Positions 1-4,496 of a DNA stretch of 9,973 bases are shown piece after piece (within the stretch, counting starts at the first letter, position 1; each line of letters opens with the position of its first letter). This DNA is from CADEEX01 sp040081555 (GTDB lineage: Bacteria > Acidobacteriota > Vicinamibacteria > Vicinamibacterales > CAVVIG01), in contig JBEBGG010000129.1 of the NCBI GenBank assembly GCA_040081555.1, forward strand, positions 1-9,973. The letters are read 5' to 3'. The notes beneath the pieces were generated by a model. That model was given only the letters and a program-made list of their open reading frames with translations, did no database searches and was not told the DNA's origin. Both the position numbers and the translations under genes were made by a program.

Positions 1-537
1 CTGGATGGCCTTGATGTAGCGGTCCTCGGTCAGCCCGGTGGGCTTGACATACGAGCCGAACCAGTCGGGCGCTGCCGCGGCGAGCTTGTGCGGCGTCGAC
101 TTGATGATCAGATCCGGTTGGCCGATCTGCCACGCGCCGTCGTCGGCGAACTGACGCGCCGGCGGGGCATCGGCGGGGTTGCCCTGCGGCGCGCCGCTGT
201 CCACCCAGGCCACGATGGTCGCAACCTCATCGTCGCTCAGCGATGGATCGTTCTTGAACTTCTGGATCCCGACGGTGCGATCGAGGTGCCAGGGGGGCAT
301 CTCGCGGGCCGAGACCCGCGCCTTGATCGCCTTCGCCCATGGGCGCACCTGTTGGTAGGTGAGCAGCGACATCGGCGCCGTCTGGCCGGGCCGATGGCAC
401 GCCTGGCAGGCGCGCTGGATGATCGGCGCGACATCCTTGGAATAGGTGACCGGGGTCTTCTCCGCCGCACCCGCTGGCGACGCCAGCGCCGCGACGAAGA
501 CGACCGGCACGGCCAGCAGTCTGGCAACTCTTGTCAT
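1..537 (-). CDS. Secreted c-type cytochrome domain protein, 3' part missing (window edge)
   Basis: The first 179 residues of a periplasmic haem protein are visible; the rest lies beyond base 1. Residues 1-25 form a Sec signal peptide (hydrophobic core LLAVPVVFVAALA, then AGAA). A single haem-binding CQACH sits at residues 44-48, with H48 as the proximal ligand. M56 and M80 are candidate distal ligands. The MPPWH motif (80-84) and the LSDDEVATIVAWVDSGAPQG segment are typical of a cytochrome c-like domain common in Acidobacteria and Planctomycetes. In many such proteins this domain precedes a copper type II ascorbate-dependent monooxygenase-like half, and the visible end (TGLTEDRYIKAIQ) fits the linker before it; that second half is inferred, not seen. 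The ATG at 537 is favoured because a strong AGGAGG lies just upstream. The gene diverges from the glycosyltransferase at 782. Haem binding is well supported; the overall enzymatic role is uncertain. Confidence 0.85.
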   Translation of the reverse strand, partial: MTRVARLLAVPVVFVAALASPAGAAEKTPVTYSKDVAPIIQRACQACHRPGQTAPMSLLTYQQVRPWAKAIKARVSAREMPPWHLDRTVGIQKFKNDPSLSDDEVATIVAWVDSGAPQGNPADAPPARQFADDGAWQIGQPDLIIKSTPHKLAAAAPDWFGSYVKPTGLTEDRYIKAIQ

Positions 538-541
538 GACA

Positions 542-548
542 CCCTCCT
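542..548 (-). promoter_or_regulatory. Ribosome binding site of the cytochrome gene
   Basis: Read on the minus strand this is AGGAGGG, four bases before the ATG at 537. It is the best Shine-Dalgarno match in the window and fixes the start of the cytochrome gene. Confidence 0.75.
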
Positions 549-708
549 GCCCACGCTGCCGAAGAGGCCGGGGCGTCGGCCAGACGATTACGCCGGTCAT
601 CATACACAGATCGACCCCGTAATGAAGGGCGGATCGTGAATTTCGGCTGGCGGCGACGTTCGGGGCGCGGTCGCTCGGGCGAGCCACCCTCGGCTTCATT
701 GCCCCTGT

Positions 709-723
709 TGGCACACCGTGCCA
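709..723. repeat. Perfect palindrome TGGCAC-ACC-GTGCCA in the divergent promoter region
   Basis: A 6-bp perfect inverted repeat with a 3-bp spacer lies in the 244-bp gap between the divergent cytochrome (start 537) and glycosyltransferase (start 782 or later) genes. Its size and place suit an operator for a dimeric regulator. The left half looks like a sigma-54 -24 element (TGGCAC), but the GC expected for the -12 element is two bases too close, so I do not call a sigma-54 promoter. Nothing else recognisable is seen in this gap. Confidence 0.35.
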
Positions 724-781
724 TCATCGAGTTCGCAGCACCTCGTCATAGACTCACTCTCCATTCTTTCGTGAACCCTGG

Positions 782-1945
782 GTGGCGAGCCGGGGACAAT
801 TGGGAAGTCAGCGCGGGGCCTTGCCCCTCCGACGGCATGAGATTGAGGTGGTTCAGATAGCCCAAGACCTGATCGACCCGCAGCGTCCGTCGTCAGCCGC
901 TCGTCAGCCGACGGTGGACGTGGTCATCGTGTCCTGGCGTCACGACCGCTGGCTGCGTCAGTGCCTCGATTCGCTCACCGCGGACGCGGGAGACCGTGAT
1001 CGACTGGCCTCCATTGTGGTCGTCGACAATGCCGCATCGATTTCAGACACATGGTCGACGTCGGGCACGACGCCTGTCACCGTGATTCGCAATACGCGCA
1101 ATGAGGGCTTCGCGCGCGGCTGCAACCAGGGCTCGGCAAGAAGTTCGAGCGATGCGATTCTGTTTCTGAACCCCGACACCATCGTCCATCGAGGGGCCAT
1201 CGCGAACGGGGTCGACCTGCTGTTTGCGACCGATGACGCGAAGGTGGGAATTGTCGGCCTGCGTCTGATCGACGCGGCAGGGATCACCCAGCGGACGTGC
1301 GGCCGCTTCCCATCGGCCCGTGCGATCGTCTGTCAGACGCTGGGGTTGAGCCGGCTGTCATCGAGCTCATGGCCTGGCTATCGGATGACCGACTGGTCGC
1401 ACGACACCACGCGTCTGGTCGACTTTGCGTGCGGCGCCGCACTGCTGGTCCGGCGCGACCTGTTTGAGCGGCTGGGCGGCTTTGACGAGCGTCTGTTTCT
1501 TTACCTTGAGGACGTCGACCTCGCGCGCCGAGCGGCGGATCTCGGTTGGAGGACGCGGTTTTGCCCCGCCGCCGTCGTCCAGCACGCCTCCGGTTGGTCG
1601 TCGGGGCTCGATCGGTCGTGGCGCCTCGCCCAGAGCTGGCGCAGCCTGGTGGTCTACGCCTGTAGCCACTTCGGCACCGGAAAGGCGCTGTTGCTCACCG
1701 CGATCATCGTCATCCTCGCACCACTCGCGCGGGTGGGCGAGGCCATCGCGACTGGCGATCGTGTGACCGCGATCGACGCCGGCGCCGCGTGGTGGAAGCT
1801 GTTGCGTCTGCTCTGCGAACCGACCCCCAGACGACCGCGAGCCGCGGCGACCGGCGCCGCCCTCACTCCTGTAGAAGCTGAATCGCCTCGCTGGGGGTCG
1901 TCCATGCCCATCGTGCCGCCTCCGGATGGGTCCGCAGTGCAGTGA
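782..1945 (+). CDS. Glycosyltransferase family 2 (rhamnosyltransferase-like)
   Basis: A 387-residue GT-A fold glycosyltransferase that should move a sugar from a nucleotide-sugar donor onto a surface glycan at the inner face of the cytoplasmic membrane. Motifs in order: VDVVIVSW (45-52) starting the Rossmann-like fold; VVVDNA (79-84) for nucleotide binding; NTRNEGFARGCNQG (104-117); FLNPD (128-132), the equivalent of the DXD metal site; DFACGAALLVRRD (214-226); and GGFDERLFLYLEDVDLARR (232-250) with the ED pair typical of the catalytic base region. This pattern is characteristic of WbbL/RfbN-like rhamnosyltransferases, but donor and acceptor cannot be read from sequence. A hydrophobic stretch (301-318) may anchor it to the membrane. 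The start is uncertain: the frame opens at 752, GTG 782 is the first start codon, and TTG 800 or GTG 848 are possible because homology only begins near residue 44. The last ~27 codons overlap the opposite gene and look low in family signal. Confidence 0.88.
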   Translation: MASRGQLGSQRGALPLRRHEIEVVQIAQDLIDPQRPSSAARQPTVDVVIVSWRHDRWLRQCLDSLTADAGDRDRLASIVVVDNAASISDTWSTSGTTPVTVIRNTRNEGFARGCNQGSARSSSDAILFLNPDTIVHRGAIANGVDLLFATDDAKVGIVGLRLIDAAGITQRTCGRFPSARAIVCQTLGLSRLSSSSWPGYRMTDWSHDTTRLVDFACGAALLVRRDLFERLGGFDERLFLYLEDVDLARRAADLGWRTRFCPAAVVQHASGWSSGLDRSWRLAQSWRSLVVYACSHFGTGKALLLTAIIVILAPLARVGEAIATGDRVTAIDAGAAWWKLLRLLCEPTPRRPRAAATGAALTPVEAESPRWGSSMPIVPPPDGSAVQ

Positions 1946-2834
1946 GATTCGCATCAACCCGGGCGGCGTACCGTGGAACGGTGGCGGCTCCGGTGCGAAG
2001 GGTGAGCACCAGATGCGGATGTGGACGATCGAGCACGCGGTCAATGACATCGCGGAACGTCGATCGGGACAGGCTCACCAGCGCCGTCGACAGGTTGGTG
2101 GATGGGCGTTTGGCTACCCACCGGTTGTAGAGACGATGGGGCCATGGCGGCCGCGCTGCGGCTGTTGACACAGGCAGAATCCAAATGCCGGATTCTCTGG
2201 CGACATCTTCCATTCTGAAATCGTTGAGAGATGGCCGATACGGATGCGTCGGGACATCGCGGTAATCCGGCAACGTCCCGAGCGCGACCTCTGAGGCCGT
2301 ATAGAACGACGCATCATCGAACCCTGGCTCCAGCGTCAGGTCCACTTCGACGCCGCGCGAGTTGAGTTGAGACATCGTGCGCTGGTCCATCCAGCGATCG
2401 CCAAATCGAAATGACCTGCACGGCGCATTGAATGCGTCGCGGAACGCCGCAAACGACAGGTCGAGACACTCGTCAATCCAGTCTGCGCTGCTGTAGTCGG
2501 CAATCCAGCCCTGCCGCTCATGCGGTCGCCAGCTGTGTACGTGGAGCCCAACACCATCGCCGGTGCGCGCAATGCACTCGACGAGGGCGGAGTATTGCTC
2601 GACGACCCACATGGCACTACCGTGGGCCAGCTGCACCTGCGGGTCCATCCGAAAGAACCAGTTCACATGAGGGGTAAGACCGGTCGCGGAAGAGAGCTGC
2701 TGCCTGAACGACTCGATCGCGTCCCACGTGAGGGGAAAGCCATGCCAGGTCGTGGGACGCTGCGCGCCGAGGATGCGCGCGTCGGGTTCAACGTCGATGC
2801 AAAGCACAATCGGGATCCGACTGGAGCGGCTCAT
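1863..2834 (-). CDS. Polysaccharide deacetylase-like protein (NodB/WalW-type fold)
   Basis: A 323-residue protein resembling the carbohydrate esterase 4 (NodB) fold as found in the polysaccharide deacetylases of envelope glycan loci. Visible family landmarks: VLCIDVEPDAR (10-20), with D14 and D18 in the place of the catalytic and metal-binding Asp motif; GLHVHSW (97-102), with H98 and H100 as metal ligands; FRFGDRWMDQRTMSQLNSRG (142-161), matching the FRAGR...L...G segment of WalW-like members; and ILPVS (219-223). Such enzymes remove acetyl groups from N-acetylated sugars in surface glycans, but the substrate here is unknown. No signal peptide is visible, so a cytoplasmic or unusual location is possible. 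The ATG at 2834 is chosen because homology starts right after it; an in-frame GTG at 2939 would add 35 residues of no family character. No clear Shine-Dalgarno precedes 2834. It converges on the glycosyltransferase at 782, and both probably serve the same glycan. Confidence 0.72.
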   Translation of the reverse strand: MSRSSRIPIVLCIDVEPDARILGAQRPTTWHGFPLTWDAIESFRQQLSSATGLTPHVNWFFRMDPQVQLAHGSAMWVVEQYSALVECIARTGDGVGLHVHSWRPHERQGWIADYSSADWIDECLDLSFAAFRDAFNAPCRSFRFGDRWMDQRTMSQLNSRGVEVDLTLEPGFDDASFYTASEVALGTLPDYRDVPTHPYRPSLNDFRMEDVARESGIWILPVSTAAARPPWPHRLYNRWVAKRPSTNLSTALVSLSRSTFRDVIDRVLDRPHPHLVLTLRTGAATVPRYAARVDANLTALRTHPEAARWAWTTPSEAIQLLQE

Positions 2835-2879
2835 CGTGAACCGCGACTGGTCTCGGTCTGATCCAGAGCTGGGGGAAGA

Positions 2880-2950
2880 GGGCAGGATCCCATGATGGCG
2901 CCATCGTAGTTCATGTCGTGCCTGACGCTGGGTGAGCACGTATCCTGCCC
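2880..2950. repeat. 9-bp inverted repeat GGGCAGGAT / ATCCTGCCC with 53-bp spacer
   Basis: The arms are 2880-2888 and 2942-2950 and match perfectly. They bracket the GATGGCGCCATC palindrome in the region upstream of the deacetylase-like gene (start 2834). They may be paired regulator half-sites or the base of a long stem; chance cannot be excluded. Confidence 0.4.
2894..2905. repeat. 12-bp perfect palindrome GATGGCGCCATC
   Basis: The uninterrupted perfect palindrome lies 60 bp upstream of the ATG at 2834, where an operator of the deacetylase-like gene would be expected. It sits in the loop of the 2880-2950 inverted repeat. No regulator gene is present in the window to pair it with. Confidence 0.4.
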
Positions 2951-2968
2951 AGTGTCATTTGACTAGAG

Positions 2969-3011
2969 GTGCCGTCGCACGCAGATGTGCCGTAGCACAC
3001 TGCGCACGGCA
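2969..3011. repeat. Tandem GTGCCGT(C/A)GCAC repeats plus an inverted copy, downstream of the beta-barrel gene
   Basis: Two 12-bp units at 2969-2980 and 2987-2998 differ at one base and start 18 bp apart. Each is a small hairpin (GTGC/GCAC stem, 4-nt loop). A third, inverted unit at 3001-3011 (TGCCGTGCGCA on the minus strand, one base inserted) can pair with the first to close an outer stem around the second. The element begins 7 bp after the stop codon of the gene at 3019-3558, so it could stabilise or end that mRNA. No U-run follows, so it is not a standard intrinsic terminator. A REP-like element is an alternative. Confidence 0.5.
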
Positions 3012-3018
3012 ACCCGGT

Positions 3019-3558
3019 CTAGTGGAGCGTGACGCCCAGTTGAGCGCGCCAGAAGTGGAAGTCGCCCGCCGTTCCGAGCGGATCATCGGAGTTGAGAGTA
3101 CGGAAGTAGCGGGCATCACCCCGGAAGCCAAGGTGAGGCGTGAACGAGACGATGACGCCCGCGCCCAGGTCAAAGGCGGGGTCCTGCGTCGAGGAGAACC
3201 CTTCGAAACTGGTGCGAATGATTCCCAGACCGGCGACCACGTAGGGACGCACGCCGTAGCTACCTCTGCCCAGCATCGGCCCGATGATGAGGTTGCCCGT
3301 GAGGTCGGTTTCGCTGTTCTTGAGCGTCTCCTTGAAGATGTTTGGCGCATGGCCAAGATTGGCCTCGAGCCCGAACATCCGCCCGATGACGCCAGCGGCC
3401 GCGCCGAAGCTTCCGAACTTCTTCTCCGTTTCGTCGTTGCCAAACACGATGCCGGCCCACGGGTTGATGAACCCCTCTGCCCGCGCCATCTGAGGCGTGG
3501 TGAGCAAGGCCACCGCGGCGACCACTACATACATCGTCTGCTTCACTACATGTCGCAT
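3019..3558 (-). CDS. Small outer-membrane beta-barrel protein
   Basis: A 179-residue exported protein. Residues 1-27 form a Sec signal peptide with core YVVVAAVALLTT and AxA site MARA before EGF. The mature part alternates glycine/aromatic-rich strands and polar turns (INPWAGIVFG, FGSFGAAAGVIG, VRPYVVAGLGI, FDLGAGVIVSF, LGFRGDARYF, WRAQLGVTLH), as in OmpA/OmpW-type eight-stranded barrels of the outer-membrane beta-barrel superfamily. The ARYF segment is typical of the penultimate strands in such barrels. A transport or adhesion role cannot be assigned. The start at ATG 3558 is chosen over an in-frame upstream GTG at 3612 because it leads straight into the signal peptide; a weak purine-rich AAAGAGA lies about ten bases upstream. 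It stands alone, with 183 bp before it and a structured repeat after it. Confidence 0.8.
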   Translation of the reverse strand: MRHVVKQTMYVVVAAVALLTTPQMARAEGFINPWAGIVFGNDETEKKFGSFGAAAGVIGRMFGLEANLGHAPNIFKETLKNSETDLTGNLIIGPMLGRGSYGVRPYVVAGLGIIRTSFEGFSSTQDPAFDLGAGVIVSFTPHLGFRGDARYFRTLNSDDPLGTAGDFHFWRAQLGVTLH

Positions 3559-3597
3559 TGGTGTGTGTCTCTTTCTTTTGAATGACGCTCGGGGGCA

Positions 3598-3612
3598 TTG
3601 GCATCGAGCCAA
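3598..3612. repeat. Short inverted repeat TTGGC-ATCGA-GCCAA upstream of the beta-barrel gene
   Basis: A perfect 5-bp inverted repeat with a 5-bp spacer ends 40 bp before the ATG at 3558, within the likely promoter zone of the beta-barrel gene. It is a possible operator; by itself it is short enough to be chance. Confidence 0.3.
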
Positions 3613-3669
3613 CAGTGTCTGGGTCAGCCCGCCTGGAGGTAGAACGATGGCAGACCCAACGGATTGTGT

Positions 3670-3687
3670 CTGTGCACTCGGGCACAG
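3670..3687. promoter_or_regulatory. CRP/FNR-like palindrome CTGTGC-N6-GCACAG (copy 1)
   Basis: A perfect 6-bp inverted repeat with a 6-bp spacer (ACTCGG), 111 bp upstream of the beta-barrel start at 3558 and downstream of the gene at 3742-4230. The TGTGc-N6-gCACA layout has the 5-6-5 geometry of CRP-family sites (TGTGA-N6-TCACA). An identical pair of arms occurs at 4434-4451. The regulator is inferred, not seen. Confidence 0.45.
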
Positions 3688-3716
3688 GGCACGAAGGGCT
3701 GGCGCTCGATCCGTTC

Positions 3717-3738
3717 GGCGCTGCGCGGGGGCAGCGCC
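3717..3738 (-). terminator. Stem-loop just downstream of the 3742-4230 gene
   Basis: A perfect 8-bp GC-rich stem (GGCGCTGC/GCAGCGCC) with a 6-nt loop lies three bases after the stop codon of the DUF5658-like gene. The placement suits a transcript 3' end. There is no U-tract after it on the minus strand, so it is either a Rho-independent terminator of the U-less kind or an mRNA-stabilising hairpin. Confidence 0.45.
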
Positions 3739-3741
3739 ACT

Positions 3742-4230
3742 TCAGTCCCGCCCGACGCCCAGGTTGTGGCGGTAGGCGACCGCGTGCGCCGCGGTCAGGG
3801 CGGCCGGCACCACCCACCAGAGACGCCGGACCGACCGGCGCTCGGCGTGGCGCATGCGCGCGGCCAGCGTCATCACGCCGAGGTCGAACGCCTCCGCCAC
3901 CGCATAGGCGACGACCGGCCCGCGGTCGATGAGCGGTGCGACCAGCGGGTTGCCCTCCGCGCAGCGCGCGCAGCGGGCCATCACGTCGAACGTGCTCTTG
4001 GTGTCGAGGAGCATGGCCGTATTCAGCGCGGCGCCAAGCCACCAGAACTTTGCGTCCGTCCGGCGGCCCCGGCGATGTTCAGGCCGTACGACGACCGCAG
4101 GGACTGCGGCCATCGCCATGGGCCGGGACATCGAATTGAGGGCCTCGGTTGCGGCCAGTGGCATGGGCGTCGGCTGCGCGTGCGCCGTGCCGGCCACCAG
4201 CAGCGCGACCACGACGACCACGCGGGTCAT
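3742..4230 (-). CDS. Exported/membrane protein with DUF5658-like features
   Basis: A 162-residue protein of unknown function. An N-terminal signal peptide (TRVVVVVALLVAGTAHAQ, cleavage after AHA near residue 18) is followed by a basic stretch and three hydrophobic segments: FWWLGAALNTAMLL, VVAYAVAEAFDLGVMTLAA and LWWVVPAALTAAHAVA. The spacing of LDTKSTFDV and CAEGNPLVAPL recalls the D...T...ExNPL pattern of DUF5658-type small membrane proteins common in Acidobacteria; I make this link from memory and it is tentative. A CARC pair (CxxC) precedes the ENP-like motif. The ATG at 4230 has AGGAG (4239-4243, minus) eight bases upstream and overlaps the stop codon of the preceding small gene (ATGA), so translation is probably coupled. 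A stem-loop follows the stop codon. Confidence 0.65.
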   Translation of the reverse strand: MTRVVVVVALLVAGTAHAQPTPMPLAATEALNSMSRPMAMAAVPAVVVRPEHRRGRRTDAKFWWLGAALNTAMLLDTKSTFDVMARCARCAEGNPLVAPLIDRGPVVAYAVAEAFDLGVMTLAARMRHAERRSVRRLWWVVPAALTAAHAVAYRHNLGVGRD

Positions 4231-4400
4231 CTCGTCGGCTCCTGCAAGGCCAACCCGGCCGTGACCGCCACGTGTTCGACCTCGAGCGCGCCGTCCCACA
4301 CGGCGTCGGCCACACCCTCACGCGCCACCTTCACGCACGTGGTCGCGATCATGCCGACGACGAAGGGGAAGTGCCGCAGTGTTTGTGTGTGTGTCGTCAT
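4227..4400 (-). CDS. Small 57-residue protein, translationally coupled to the next gene
   Basis: A short reading frame bounded by an in-frame TAG at 4410-4412 and ending TGA at 4227, which overlaps the ATG of the 3742-4230 gene in an ATGA junction. ATG 4400 is the only start codon available; an AGGG lies seven bases upstream. Codon third positions are G or C in about 85% of codons, with G-rich first positions, which fits the coding style of neighbours. The product begins MTTHTQTLRHFPF and has a short apolar patch (FVVGMIATTCVKVA) and an acidic/amphipathic middle (EGVADAVWDGALEVEHV). I recognise no family. It could be a small regulatory or partner protein of the membrane protein that follows, or merely a leader frame that drives its translation. 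Confidence 0.5.
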   Translation of the reverse strand: MTTHTQTLRHFPFVVGMIATTCVKVAREGVADAVWDGALEVEHVAVTAGLALQEPTR

Positions 4401-4419
4401 GTCCGTACCCTACACGGCG

Positions 4420-4434
4420 GGCCCCGGCGGGGCC
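4420..4434. repeat. GC hairpin GGCCCC-GGC-GGGGCC
   Basis: A perfect 6-bp stem with a 3-nt loop in the 96-bp gap between the dehydrogenase stop (4497) and the small gene (4400). It directly abuts the CTGTGC palindrome at 4434-4451, and a weaker hairpin (CGCA-TGC-TGCG) follows at 4456-4466. With no U-run it may be a U-less terminator of the dehydrogenase transcript or part of a 5' leader. Confidence 0.4.
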
Positions 4435-4451
4435 TGTGCTGGTCCGCACAG
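4434..4451. promoter_or_regulatory. CRP/FNR-like palindrome CTGTGC-N6-GCACAG (copy 2)
   Basis: The arms are identical to those at 3670-3687; the spacer differs (TGGTCC). It lies 33 bp before the ATG of the 57-residue gene, where a regulator could control the two-gene unit that follows. Two copies with conserved arms and spacing but unrelated spacers are what protein-binding sites look like. Confidence 0.45.
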
Positions 4452-4496
4452 ACCGCGCATGCTGCGTGATCGGTGCCACGGTGACGAGGGCGAGCG

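Noticed and set aside
709..723. Sigma-54 promoter upstream of the glycosyltransferase
   Set aside because: TGGCAC fits the -24 element, but the GC for the -12 element is two bases too close and no TTGC follows.
3717..3738. Canonical Rho-independent terminator
   Set aside because: The stem is strong, but no run of T follows on either strand; kept only as a terminator-like stem-loop.
3260..4042. Minus-strand frame of about 260 codons between the beta-barrel and DUF5658-like genes
   Set aside because: It is an out-of-frame reading of parts of both genes and their gap, with Arg/Gly/Pro-rich translation; the two real genes have signal peptides and consistent codon use.
4380..4394. GT-rich run as a simple-sequence phase-variation tract
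   Set aside because: It is short, interrupted, and lies in the codons for THTQT of the small gene; too few repeats to suggest slippage.
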